A DNA stretch of 14,969 nucleotides from Coprinopsis marcescibilis (Eukaryota > Basidiomycota > Agaricomycetes > Agaricales > Psathyrellaceae). The stretch lies in the NCBI GenBank assembly GCA_004369085.1, contig ML210533.1, forward strand, positions 2,960 through 17,928. Reading direction: 5' to 3'. Positions within the stretch are counted from its first letter, which is position 1; every line of letters begins with the position of its first letter. Shown here piece by piece: positions 1 to 10,668 of the stretch. A program made the translations under genes and the position numbers. Below the pieces are notes generated by a model. That model saw only the letters and a program-made list of their open reading frames with translations. It did not search any database and was not told the origin of the DNA.

Positions 1-2808
1 AGTCAGGTTATACGAGTCCTGCCTTCCAGGATGGACTTCGCTAATCCTGCTTCTCAGAGTGTGCTTGGTCATTTGAAGCTTTCCGAAGCGCCGAAGATCG
101 TACTCCATCAAACTACGCGACGATCGAATGCCGAGGCATTGGCGGATTGCGGCGAAGTGGTCAGCGAGTCCAGCAACATCAACTTTGTTGATTCGGAGGG
201 CCTGAGATAACTTCCACAACCTGGAGGGTAGTGGAGAGGCGAATGTACGATCCTTGGCCCACAAAGGAGAAAGTGTTGGATGGTAGAGCTGGACAAGTCG
301 GACCATTTCGTTCTCGACGATGATGTTCTCCAGGTTGGCAAAAGGGTGCGTCTTCAAGTGTATCTGATGTTCAGCGTGTCCGATCTCCCGCTCTACAGTG
401 GCTTGAGATCCATTTCGAATGGACCCATACCACGAGATATGGATGGGTACATGAACAAGTTGGAAGACACAGAGACAGCAGCGAAGGATTTTGGTAGGGT
501 CATTTCCCACATACAAAGCTTCATACGTCTCGAGGAAGGTGTTGATTATCCCTTGCAGGGCTTTGAGGTCGTTCTGAGAGTGGGACTTTATCATCATAGC
601 CGTCTGGACAGCCTCGACAAAGTAGGAGAAGTTGTTGAGGACGGAAAAATCGAACTCGAGCTCAAGACCCATGGGAAGTATGTACCAGTGCAGTAGCGCC
701 ATCCATTTGTATGCCTTGTACTGACTCTGGCGCTTTAGGTGGGGATTGCGGATGGTACCACAGAAGACGGGTGGAAGGGTCTTGTATGCGACCCCAACAA
801 GAGCACCTAGTGCCTCTATTTTGTCGGCGGGGATGTGGACACGTTCTCTGGGCTTACTCCCAGTTGTCCATGTATCCCAGACAAATGGCATGCAGTTCTC
901 GTAGAACAAATGGAATGGATCGATGGGGAAATAGGATGGGTGAAGAAAGGCAGGACTTGCAACGCATAGAGGTATCCGTGCAACCCCGGTGTCTCGAGAT
1001 ATCGCTGCTATCTGGCGCTTTGAGGTTGCGGTGTCTATCTTGCACAGCATGATCCAGTAATCGGTCTGGCTACGGTGCGGAAGATTGGTTAAATCGTAGG
1101 TGGCTGGACAGGTGGGGTTGTAGGTCTCGTTCTCTGGTGGTCCAGTTGGGTAGTATTGCGCTTTCGCGCCAGTCTGAGTGCTCGATCGAGCACCCTGAAC
1201 TTTGGTGAAGCGATCACCGTATATTGCTGAGTGTCCTGACATTCCATTCATCTTGGCAGACCCCAGCATATCCCCCAGAGCCATGACAGCATATGCACGG
1301 TGAAGAAAGTATGCCGACGTGAGTGAATCCCACATCCAGACACCTGCCGCCAACCGCGCAAGCTCTTCGAAGAGTGGGCGCATGAAGGATTCGATATCAC
1401 CGGGGGAGTTTGGACCTGGTGTGGCAAAGCAGATGATTATGTGCCGGGATTGGGAACATAGCTCGGGGGGCAGATTGAGCAGAACGAGAATCATAATCCA
1501 CGTGTTGGACTGCTTCTTCATTGTTAGCTGCGCTCCATCCGTGGAGAGGGTGAAGGCGATATCTCGGGAGTCTTGAAAGAGATCCATTTGCGAGTGGTGT
1601 ACCTGATGGATTTTGCTGTCGGCGAAATCGGAGTACTGTTTACAGTTCTCGAGCCCACCAGGTATCGCCCTCGCCTTTGAGACTACTTCGAGGGCATCCT
1701 TGAGGCACCGATCACGATGGTGGAGGAGTTCAGATGATTCTTTATTCGCAAAGAGAGCTTGAATTGACGCGGTAATGGGGAGGACCTTGAATTGCGCTCG
1801 AGGGACAAGTTTACCGGTCCGGGTTTTCTTGTAATGAGGCAAGCCGCATAGCTTCTTCGTCTTCTGGTGTATGTATGGGCAAGTCTTTGCGGATGCGTAC
1901 TGCCCAGTGTATGCGATACAGCTTTTGGGGCACATATCCACAACTTGAGGCTCGAGCCTCGCAATCTGCTGCGCAAGCTTGCGCACCATATGAAGCGACA
2001 TTATGTCCTCTCCAGAGGCATCTATGAGCACAAGTCTATGCTCATTGTATGCACGAACTGTTCCATTCGATTTGCACCAAGCGATGTAGTGCCTGAGGCT
2101 GAGAGTCTGTGACTTCGTTAGGGGTTCCTGTTCGAAAGGAGTTGTTGGTGGTCTCTCCTCAGGCGCATAGTCGCCTAACAGCTCAGCTTCAAGATTCCGT
2201 ACACATTCAGGACAGTCAAAGAATCGAGTTCGGGCATTGGGTGCATTGGGTCAAGTCTGAGGCACTGGATCACCAACCGCAGAGTCCACTGATAATGTTT
2301 CGATGGGCCCAAGGATTTCGTCAGGCTCAGATTCCAAATCAGAGTCCGTTTCAAAGCCTGTAACCTCGATATCTGGCAGGAGCTCTCCGTTCTCTCCAGC
2401 GCCTTCTCCAGCAACAGTATCAGGCCCTGGTAATGGAGGGTCAAGGCCTAAGTTGATCTCAATGTTTTCTATGTCCTGATAGTTTATATCATCATCTTTA
2501 AAGCATATTTAAGCATAACAAGTCTCAGGGTCCTGGGGCTCGAAATCACGCTTACTGTCCACTGATTGTTCATCTGGTTCATCATCTCTTTGAGAATTGC
2601 TCAGAGATGACTCTGTCCTCTGGACGCAAAGTCTTAGGAAGTGTACCAGATTGGCCAGTGTCAATGTGCCGCCCCCCATCTGTGCATTGCAGTCAGTTTG
2701 TGCTTGTTCCAGTCATCGCTGATCATCTCGAAGGTGGTTGGATACAGTCCGGATATGGCGTTCAGTGCCAGGTTGACACTGACTGCAGAAGCAGACCCGC
2801 CTGCTCAT
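1..2808 (-). pseudogene. Tnp2/CACTA-type DNA transposase, decayed, C-terminus off left edge
   Basis: On the minus strand one frame is open from about 2250 to base 1 and reads as a Tnp2-like (Transposase_21, En/Spm-CACTA) transposase, the enzyme that cuts and pastes such elements in the nucleus. Landmarks in order: a Cys-rich N-terminus VCFCSQC just after the ATG at 2806-2808; an acidic disordered stretch (about 2600-2260); DMCPKSCIAYTG (about 1938-1903) followed by CPY; STDGAQLTMKKQSNTW (about 1545-1500); an LPPE then TPGPNSPGDIESF block (about 1470-1385); a GMSGHSAIYG block (about 1245); and GSQATVEREIG (about 410-380). The upstream frame has stops at 2713-2715 (TGA), 2509-2511 (TAA) and 2251-2253 (TGA). 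No GT-AG intron removes all three, so I call it a pseudogene. The second Cys of the usual CPxC pair reads Ile, and the GHSAIYG block lacks the expected cysteines. The family call is fairly sure; the subfamily is not. Confidence 0.78.
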
Positions 2809-2990
2809 ATTGCGAACTAGTAGGACTGATCTGTGTTGTTGTGAGGACGAACACAAGACAAACGAGCAAGTGTTATCGATATTGCGACTGCTGCTCGGTT
2901 GTTTTACCTCGGGATCAAAATGCAGGGTACGAATTTGATGGGTATGTTCCCAGTTCGGCCAGCAGCCTCTGCACCGCGTGTTCATCTGCT

Positions 2991-5432
2991 ATGTCGAGCA
3001 CCTACCATTCTCTCCACCTGACAGCAAGCAACTACCCAAATCTGGACGGCGATGGCAGTGATGCTATACCAGGATTCAATTTCAACCACACTGTAGGTAG
3101 CAATACTCCTCCCCGACCACCCTCATCCTCACGCTACCACGACTTCCCAACGAGACACCCTTCAAAGCAAGACACACTAGGCCCACCCATTGAAGACCTG
3201 CCTCTGGAGGTTCTCCTTCGCAACAAATTCATTAAGAAGATATTTCAAGACTGGCAAGAAGAAGCTGCTCAGGTTACGAAATCATCGCAAATTACGCAGA
3301 ATTTGTATGAGGAGAACATCAGGCTGACAAGGAAATCCAGCTTCTACGGCAAGGTGGGCTTCAGTTGCCGCATATGAGGTATCCATTTCCACATTCTTAC
3401 ATGTACTGCAGCCTAATTCTCTTCAGGGCTCTATCGTCGCAGTTTGCCCACTCGCGTACAGCATCGCTGGCACCAAGCGACTCCATTTCCAACTCGCTGA
3501 GCCCCATAAATCCCGACTTCCCTTCATCGTCGACCTCCTTCATCAATACGCAGCCATCTGCCCGTCCAAGGCATCTCCCCTTCACTATATTATGGACTTT
3601 GGCCGACTGTGCGGACGATCCTGACATTGGCATCACCTCCAACAACACGTCCCAACCCTCCATGAAGTCTGCTCTGCGTGAGGCCGACGGCACAATGATT
3701 ACTCCAGAGAAGTACTCTGAGATTCAGTCCGATGTCATTGCCCTCGCCGGCTCCAATCTTACAACACTCCCAGACCCGAAACCTACCAAGAAGGGTGCCA
3801 ATTCAAAACCGCCGACACGCTCGATGACCTGGTACAAAACGTTCCATCGGAACCCATGGAACAACGTCGTTAGCAAGCTTGAACGCCGGCACGAAGTCTT
3901 ACGGCTATGCGGAGCGAGTTGGAAGGCCGAGCACATGCTTTCAGCCCACCTCAATACAGCTAGCGCAACAGCAAAGAAGAAGTGCACCGGGTTGACTGCC
4001 ACCAAGAAGACTAAAGGCCGACCACGACCATGTCAGGATGGAAGCAGCGAAGACGCCGGATCGGAAAGCGAGGACGATGAACATCAACATCGTCCGGCCT
4101 CGTCCAAACTGGCGAAGCGCCCACGCTCGAAGTCGCAGCAGGAGGAGGATGGCAACCACACAACACCAAAGAAACCCCATGGCGACGCAGATGGAGAAGA
4201 GCTCGGTCCACAGGAGAAAGATAACAGTGAGTGTGCACCTCCGTTCCAAAGAGTATCAACTGAGTGTTTCTGATTAGTTGATATCAAAGACGTGTTTGGT
4301 CTGGGAGACCCACCCGAGAACCCACCACCTCCGCCACCAAAGAAGGACATGATTAATATCTCTGGGATTGTTGTAAATCCATCACGTACGTGTCTTTTTC
4401 ATCATCGTTCTCTCAACTGCGATCTTATATGTTGGTTACGCGCAGCGGACAATCTCAGAGGCAAGTGAACCTCCACATGTGTACGCCCAAGCAACACCAA
4501 AGCTGAATGACATCGTCTCCCAGCCTCGTTAAAACGAGACTTTCCACGGCTCGCCAACGCCACAGCTCTCCTAGACCGCTTGCAGCATATCTTCAACCAC
4601 CCTGGCCCTAATCCGCCTGGAACACCAGACCGCAAGGTCCTAGATTTCATCTCAAGGATCGAAACGGCTGACCCTAACTCACCCATGCTGTCCGAGGATG
4701 ATAAGGATGCAGGGTGGGGACATTATCAGTTCACAGAAGGTGAGCTCACTATCACGAAGACACTGACGTCGTGGCAGGCAGTCGGTGATTGCACCACCGC
4801 CTATTGACTTATCGCCGCTGCGCTGAAGACATGTCAAGTAGCGCGCTTTGTTTGCACCGACCGAAAACTGATGGACATGAAGTCGTACCTCAGTGATATG
4901 TATCTCGACCTGTTGATTGAGCAGCTGTGGGATCTGGTAAAGGACATTGCAGTTGGCAGTACACCCGAGAAAGAGGTGCCGAATCCTGGAGGAGGCTTGG
5001 ATGGTGTGACAGGCTCAGAGTTGGTACAGGTGTGTGGGTTTTCGTTGTCAAGTACATGCATCGCTTCTCACGCGATTTTGGTTGCTACAGGGTCTTACCG
5101 TCGAGCTGCTGAAGGCTTGGATATCGAAAAACCCAGCCATTACATGCTCGTGAAAGCGCCCCAAAAAGCTCAGTATGTGTTTCTAGGCCGCTGAGTCAAG
5201 CGCAAACTGATTTATTTTCTCCTCCCGTTATTCTAGAGCTGGTCAGTGCTGTGCTGGCTTCAGCACATATACCAATGGCAGGCGACATTCAGCTGCTGCA
5301 GTCTGAGGTAAGTACATTCGACATGTAGCATATTCCCCTCGCTCACCTCATAACCCAATCTTCGTTCGATCCCCATTCCAGAAAAGCACGAAGGCTAAGA
5401 AGTCGCCAAATTCGGCAGCTGCAACGACTTGA
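2991..5432 (+). pseudogene. Seven-exon fungal gene of unknown function, with frameshift and two nonsense codons
   Basis: I do not recognise the product. Frame continuity supports exons 2991-3353, 3427-4226, 4278-4385, 4524-5029, 5091-5172, 5237-5307 and 5382-5432. The introns (73, 51, 138, 61, 64 and 74 nt) all start with GT and end with AG, including GTATGT at 5173 and GTAAGT at 5308, and all keep phase. The N-terminus from ATG 2991 is polar, followed by a helical segment with LPLEVLLRNKF. Exon 2 starts with a hydrophobic block (IVAVCPLAYSIAG) and ends in a basic-acidic disordered tail resembling a nuclear protein (KKTKGRPRP, SESEDDE, KRPRSK). Exon 4 holds folded-looking sequence (LIAAALKTCQVARF). 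Damage: the exon 2 frame must shift between about 3600 and 3620, and TGA codons interrupt exons 4 (4805-4807) and 5 (5151-5153). Both TGAs are one C-to-T change from CGA. The C-terminus is Lys/Ser-rich and ends at TGA 5430-5432. Coding origin is likely; present function is doubtful. Confidence 0.7.
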
Positions 5433-5779
5433 GATGTGTTTTCCGGCTTTCCACTCAGCTCCTTACCACCTATAGTTCCGCTATCATAGACTTATGCTTC
5501 GGAATATGACTTGATTGATTTTGCCTTTGAACTTGGGATGCAACAAAATCAATAGGAAGTGGAATAAGCGAAATACACATGAAATATGCATGAATATCGC
5601 ACAACAAAGAGCCAACTTATTGTACTGTTTGGTATGGCCATCTTCCGGTGGAAGTCAGTGAATTGTCGTGCCTGCTAGACCCGATGAACATGGACAGGTA
5701 TCTCGACTTTCAACTGACTACCCATCAAACACGTAGTCACTGAAACCTACATTTAGTCAATTTCTCACATTTTTGACGA
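5433..5779. other. AT-rich spacer between two decayed genes
   Basis: I see no coding pattern, RNA gene or clear repeat here. The stretch lies between the 3' end of the plus-strand seven-exon gene and the 3' end of the minus-strand multi-copy family remnant. The two genes converge on it, so it should hold both 3' untranslated regions. No terminal inverted repeat or target duplication was evident by eye. Confidence 0.5.
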
Positions 5780-7609
5780 TTAACTGATTTCTCCATGACT
5801 TTGCGCGACTATCCCGCGACTCTGGTTTTCACTGAGAGTTAGCACTGGCATTCCCAGTTGATGGTGGCGCACATTCGACACCGAAGATTCCTCAAGAATG
5901 ACATGGACATCCTTGGTAAGTCCTTCTTGGAGTAATATTCGAGATATTCTTCCACAGGCTACCGCTCCATTACTGCGCTTCGCAAAGACCCACATGGCAC
6001 TTTTGCAGACATACGAATACTGCAAGATTATGTATTTGCAGTGAGCCCAAAGTTTTTCCGGAGGGCAATTCAATAATTCAGCAAACCCCAGGGGATTCCG
6101 CTGATGTGGGAGATAACTTCGCTCCAGAACAGCGCTTGTGATCCCCTGTCATTATCTGTAAGTGAACCTCCAAAGCGAGACAGTGAAACAGTTCTGCTGA
6201 CCTGGTTTAAGCTTTTGGTCACCTGTCCATCCAAGCCGTTGCTGAATTTCGCGGTTTGTTGTAAAGAGTTGGCGAATCGATTGACCAGCCCGAAGTGCCA
6301 CCTGACTCCATCCACCATCCCCTGCTGACAATATACTTAAATCGCTCCATGTCAGCCAGGGTGCTCGCTATATCCTTACTCGGTGCGAGATGGTTCGAGA
6401 AGATGCTGCACAGTTGAAATACAGTGTTCCAGCATTCAAACACTTCAGTCAAATACAGAATTTCTGGACCAAATTGGCGAACATCATGTGTCAAAACATG
6501 AAGTTTTACCTTGGTGATGATTCTGATTGGGTCGCAGATGGCCCAGAGATCCCAAAGGTTGTCAACTAACGTTTTGGTCAGGAGTGGTACCGAAACCTTG
6601 CACGCACCGATATTGGTCCATATTATCAATCTCGGGTATCCACATCATCACACCAAGCTCCCCAGCTGCCTTCCAGAGGTCAAATATCTTGTCAGAGCAG
6701 AGTCCATGTACCTGAAACACTGTGAGCTGCTGTAGAATTTTGAAGTGTTTTCCAATTAATGAGTTCTTGTATTGAACCAAGTAGTTAGCACTCGGGGGCG
6801 GGGTTGTCAGACCACTCAAGTCTGCTGCTTGGAGTCGGGTTGCAAAGACAACCTCTTGGTTCTTCGACCACCCTTTCGATGTTCAGTCGAAGATCTCGTG
6901 TTTCGTGGTCTGTCATTCAATCTTTCTGTAATTCTTGGAACTGCAAGAACATCAACTCAATCCAGTGTTGGGAGATTTTATCCTTAATACCAGACTGCGA
7001 CATGTTTGATTGCAGGTCATCTTGCTTTCCATTGCATGCAAGGCAGATTTGACCTTTCACAGCTTGAATTGTGTCAAAAGGTTTCCGAGGAGGTCCAGGC
7101 TATGATATAAGCATGCTGCCCAACTCAAACACTTATCACAGGACTTTCGCACCTTAAACAGTGCAGCATACCCTTCATCTGTCTCCTTTTCATCATAATG
7201 CCCCCCCATGTATCGCACCGGCAGTTGTTCAGCCCGTTCCCGCCAACGTGTGATGCATGTTCAGATTGCTGTGGGTTGTCTGCTGGCAATACATGAGGGA
7301 TAATCTGGAATATTATTTCTTCCTCGTGGTGACAGTTATATGCTTCGTGCCACACATCCTTCTTGCTGATGTCTACGTTAGCATGGCTGATACAATCTGC
7401 AAACAGTTTTCCTGCAACTCACAAATCATGGGTCAGTGCAACGAACTGCTCTGAGCTCGAGGCATAGGAGGAGGTCGAACAGAAGCGCACAAAGTACTCC
7501 TGAGATAATTTCTCATGTGGGAGGTTCAAATTCTGGATGTAGAGATTTGTATGTGGATTGTACTGCTTGCTGACATTCCCAGACACATCGTCGCTCCATG
7601 CCATTGCTC

Positions 7610-7933
7610 AAAGACAGTACATGGGGCATCCATTTGCTTTCACTCGAAGCGGGTTGGGATTCGGGCTCATCCAGGGTAGCTGGTGAATGTTACCTGCCCT
7701 GCCAGGTGACACACTTGTGTATTATCCCAGAAATTAGAAAACAACTTACCTGAGAACCGCAGTTTTATTTATTTGTCTAATTTGAGATCGAGCACATTTC
7801 TCTTCAACCTGTTGGCCACGATATCAATAATCAATTAGGTCTGGGTCTCCTAGTGAAAACGACTCCTCCTACGATATATATATATATATATAGGTATTTC
7901 AGCCACGCTGCGATTTGACGATCTGGGACTTAC
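7610..7933 (-). other. Interrupted segment with a splice donor and an AT microsatellite
   Basis: After the block WIPKKGVVYAH the minus strand shows a good donor, GTAAGT starting at 7933, so an intron or decayed segment begins here. Coding resembling the family resumes at about 7595 with DDVSGN. Between them I see only weak open sequence and an AT dinucleotide run at 7874-7892. I cannot place the matching acceptor with confidence. Confidence 0.4.
7874..7892. repeat. (AT)n microsatellite
   Basis: An uninterrupted alternating A/T run of 19 bases. It sits in the probable intron or decayed segment of the minus-strand family remnant, so it has no coding effect. It could be length-polymorphic between strains. 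Confidence 0.9.
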
Positions 7934-8196
7934 CTCTTGGCCATAAGACAGAAGGTGAGAGTGAGCATAAACAACCCCTTTCTTTGGGATCCATCACATT
8001 GGGACAATGAACCTTCTGTTTTCCACTTCTGTAATCTCTTTGATTTAGAAGTGTTTGTGCAGGGCTGTTCTCATTAAATATCATCTGGAGCCTCCTTGGC
8101 CCATTTCTCTGCATGCCACATCTCCACCACTGGTTGGCTCGGGTCAACCTCAGGGTAAAATGTGAGACTCTTTCTCACAAACAGGTTTGCCCAATC

Positions 8197-8258
8197 CTAA
8201 CAATTCCCATGTCAGACTTCAGGCCATATGAAATCAAGTGTTCAACAAGACCACTGAC
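8197..8258 (-). other. Intron in the multi-copy family remnant
   Basis: This 62-nt segment starts with GTCAGT at 8258 and ends in GTTAG at 8197 on the minus strand. Removing it joins NHPAKHFAL directly to DWANLFVRK, which is the continuous order I remember for the family. That makes this the best supported intron of this remnant. Confidence 0.75.
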
Positions 8259-8636
8259 CAACGCAAAATGCTTCGCTGGATGGTTGATGTAGAAATGGTT
8301 TCCAATCGATGAGGTATGGTGAGTTGGGTTGATTCCAACCATCTGTCTGCGCCAACTTTGCCTGAAGGTTTGGAAGCCTTTTGAATGTCGGGACATCTGG
8401 AGTGCCGCACTCGTGCATTACCCAGTTAATTGATTTCATATGGTCATCTGATAAATGCAGGCGGGGGAGGTTGCCAAGCATATCAAGCATGAATGCCTAA
8501 GAACCGGTGAGCAGGGACTGCACAATCAAAGGATGAAACTGACTGTCTTTGAACTGTGCGGGATTGTTGTCATCAGGCTCTAATCCATCAGACTCTGGGT
8601 TGTTGTCTCCGTCAAGATCTGTCAAATGGCCAGAGA

Positions 8637-8680
8637 CTAATGTCAGTGCTTGAACCCAGGACGATATAAGCGGTGCTTAC
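8637..8680 (-). other. Probable intron in the multi-copy family remnant
   Basis: On the minus strand the sequence reads GTAAGC at 8680 and CATTAG ending at 8637, 44 nt, which is short but usable for a fungal intron. Removing it joins SSVLHAL to SGHLTDLDGD in one frame across an acidic leader region. The split codon is phase 1. Confidence 0.6.
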
Positions 8681-9059
8681 CCAGTGCATGTAGAACTGAA
8701 GACGCACTGTCCCTGCTCTTGGCAACATCATTGTCTGGCTCGTCGGCACTCAGCATATGATCTCGGTACAGTCCGAGATTCTTCAGCTGGCGCTCTAAAC
8801 TCTTGCGGTCCAAATCATGCTCTGCTCCTGCCAAGAAGGCAACCACATCGCCATTTTGGAACACTTCGCCACCCTCAAAGATAACATTGCCCATTGGCTC
8901 TGGGCTGTGCATTCTCTCGTCAATTGTACCAGTGGGCTGTGCAATTAACAAGGATGGACTTTTCCATTGCAGTAATAATGGTTGGACTGCTGGGGCAGGG
9001 GCTTGTGAAGCCAGTAGTTGCATTTCATTCCTCGGGATAGTGGCCTGGTCGCTCAGCGA

Positions 9060-10517
9060 GGAGAATGTTCCAGACTTAAATGCAGCCGGGTCCCTCAATA
9101 ACACTTTCAAACATATAGGAAAGGTTGATAAGAAAGTAAAAAGAAAGGGAAAGGGCAAAGGACACTCGCGCAAGCATGGTAGGAAGGCCCGCAAACCTAG
9201 AAGCGAACCATCAGACGAGTCTAGCTCATCCGATTCGCCGGATTCTGAATCTGAGGATGGTGGCAAAGGCAAGCGGAAGGAAACGTACACCCAGGGCAAC
9301 GGTGAAGCTCCATCCAGTGGCGATAACGAAAGCTCGGATGATGAAAGCTCATTGTCTGACTCTTCAGATGAATCTTCCGAAGGGCTTGGGAACAAATCTA
9401 AAGATAAGGTGACCCACAGGCGCAAGAATTACCAAACCCACCAACGTGATCCTAAGGCTATAGCTCCAGATACTTACAGTGGACATCAGCACATTCGAGA
9501 ATTTCAGTGTTTCAAGACACTGGTGGGCAATTACATTGAAGATGCGGGTATCAGAAAGAACCGCATGATAATACAAGTGTCTCTATTCTTAAAGGGGGAA
9601 GCTTTCAAATGGTATCAAATGGAAATTGCAAACCGAGAACATGAAATTACATTGAAAGGGGTTTTCAAACTTCTTTACAACTGGGTCTTCCCACCAGACT
9701 ACAGACAGCGTCAACGAGATGCCTGGGACAACCTGTCCCAAGGCCATAAGTCAGTTAAAGAATATGCAGCCAAAATTCGAGACTTACAAGATACTATTGG
9801 TATCGGCAGTCAATGTGAAATAGTACAGAAATTCTGGCGTGGGCTGAACAAGGACATTCAGGAAGGCCTCTGGATGAAGGATCTAGAGCTGGAGTCAGTC
9901 ACTTTGAAATATCTGACGGAGCAAGCTACCCAGATCGAGACAGCAATGGCTGTGCAAAGGCGCCTAAACAAGAAGCGCCATGATAAGGGTGGTGGTAGTA
10001 ATCACCCTTCTGGAAATCATAAGTTCCGGAAGGAGCACCGTCACACAGACAATCAACGACAAAATGATACTCATCGTAGTACAAACCACCGAGGTGACCA
10101 CCAAGCGTTCTCTAAGAAGACTAATGTCTCCCCAGGTTTTGCGTCAAACCAATCCAAATTTAAGAAGGATTTTGAACAACAAGATGTGCATTCAAAAAGT
10201 GCTTACCTGACAAGAAGAAGGAACAGCTGAAGAGGGAGAACAAGTGTTACTTATGCAAAAGCAAAGATCATTTCGCTTCACAATGCCCTACTAATAACAC
10301 AGTAGCCTCCAACAGCCGTGGACCCCCCGGAATATCCAGCAACAACATTGAGGTCTCTGTACCCAGAAAAGAGGTTAAGAGAGCTCGTAACAAGGAGCTC
10401 ATGGAAATGTCTACCGATGACGAGGTTAGTCTTAATGCCATTGAACTATCAGCAATGACACTTACTGAGTATTTTGCCAGTAATGAATGGACAACTCGCC
10501 GAAGCTACGATCAGTGA
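9060..10517 (+). pseudogene. gag: Gag polyprotein of element A, one frameshift before the zinc knuckle
   Basis: Gag forms the retrotransposon capsid and packages its RNA. The open frame starts with a basic Lys/Arg/Gly-rich segment (about 9115-9200). An acidic Ser/Asp/Glu-rich low-complexity stretch follows (about 9205-9400). Next is the capsid-like Retrotrans_gag core (about 9466-9957) with FLKGEAFKWYQ, WVFPPDYRQRQRDAW and YAAKIRDLQD. A hydrophilic basic tail is broken at a run of A near 10193-10198. One base must be added there to continue into CLPDKKKEQLKRENK and a CCHC knuckle at 10245-10286 (C-X2-C-X4-H-X4-C: CYLCKSKDHFASQC). The second frame stops at 10515-10517. The frame stays open upstream to 8803, but that part looks like antisense of the neighbouring remnant, so the true start is uncertain. 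Confidence 0.82.
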
Positions 10518-10668
10518 TCGACAATTCGGACTGGGAGCTGCGAGTGGCCTCAGAGATGTGGGAAAACAACTTGGTAGTTGAATGGGATGATATTGATGTT
10601 GATAAATACACATGAATCTGGAAAGTCTTTGTGACTTGGCTAAGCTCCTATGATGTATATAACGAAGC
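10518..10668 (+). other. Gag-Pol junction of element A, protease not visible
   Basis: Ty3/gypsy elements normally have an aspartic protease and the first part of reverse transcriptase here. I find no D-S/T-G motif in any plus frame; the readable parts are acidic and interrupted by stops. The reverse transcriptase pattern begins abruptly at VDLREHN (10672). An internal deletion is the simplest explanation. Confidence 0.55.

Larger units (their letters stand above)
5780..9050 (-). pseudogene. Decayed member of an unnamed, highly repeated Agaricomycete protein family
   Basis: From memory these blocks match a long (roughly 1000-residue) protein family present in many copies in mushroom genomes. 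I know no assigned function. Blocks on the minus strand, N to C: an acidic leader (about 9000-8681); GNLPRLHLSDDHMK (about 8475-8435) and GNHFYINHPAKHFAL (about 8303-8259); DWANLFVRK then FYPEVDP and MWHAEKW (8196-8090); ITEVENRRFIVP and WIPKKGVVYAH (about 8030-7950); DDVSGNVSKQYNPHTNLYI then LSQEYFVRFCSTS (7595-7450); ADNPQQSEHASHVGGNG (about 7285-7235); YKNSLIGKHFK then PEIDNMDQY (about 6770-6610); LHVLTHDVRQFGPEILY and FECWNTVFQLCS (about 6505-6400); and AMWVFAKRSNGAVACGRIS (about 5995-5940). The frame shifts repeatedly, for example near 8345 and between 8090 and 8030, and stops occur at 8497-8499 and 7994-7996. The 5' limit is blurred by the Gag of element A. It is certainly a remnant; the exact ends are approximate. 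Confidence 0.72.

Noticed and set aside
280..1576. Plus-strand open frames at 280-696, 711-1052 and 1319-1576
   Set aside because: They are antisense to the continuous minus-strand transposase frame, which carries recognisable family motifs throughout; no motif or codon pattern supports the plus frames.
2862..2876. CACTTGCTCG on the minus strand near 2871 as a CACTA terminal repeat
   Set aside because: The motif is short and lies only about 60 bp upstream of the transposase ATG. No partner terminus or target duplication is visible in the window.
3469..3514. Possible 46-nt intron restoring the frame in exon 2 of the seven-exon gene
   Set aside because: GT-AG ends and length would fix the frame, but removal would discard clearly coding-like sequence on both sides and no good branch site is seen. 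A one-base indel near 3600-3620 is simpler.
3941..4350. Minus-strand frames in 3941-4350, including a Gly-rich one
   Set aside because: They are shadows of the disordered charged tail and proline run of the plus-strand gene; the plus frame continues across a good 51-nt intron.
6104..7052. Plus-strand frames in 6104-7052
   Set aside because: They overlap minus-strand blocks that match the multi-copy family (LTHDVRQFGPEILY, YKNSLIGKHFK), so they are antisense shadows.
8451..8548. Intron between the acidic leader and GNLPRL in the family remnant (GTCAGT to TTAG)
   Set aside because: The splice would put the next block out of frame, whereas reading straight through needs only a single CAG-to-TAG change at 8497-8499.
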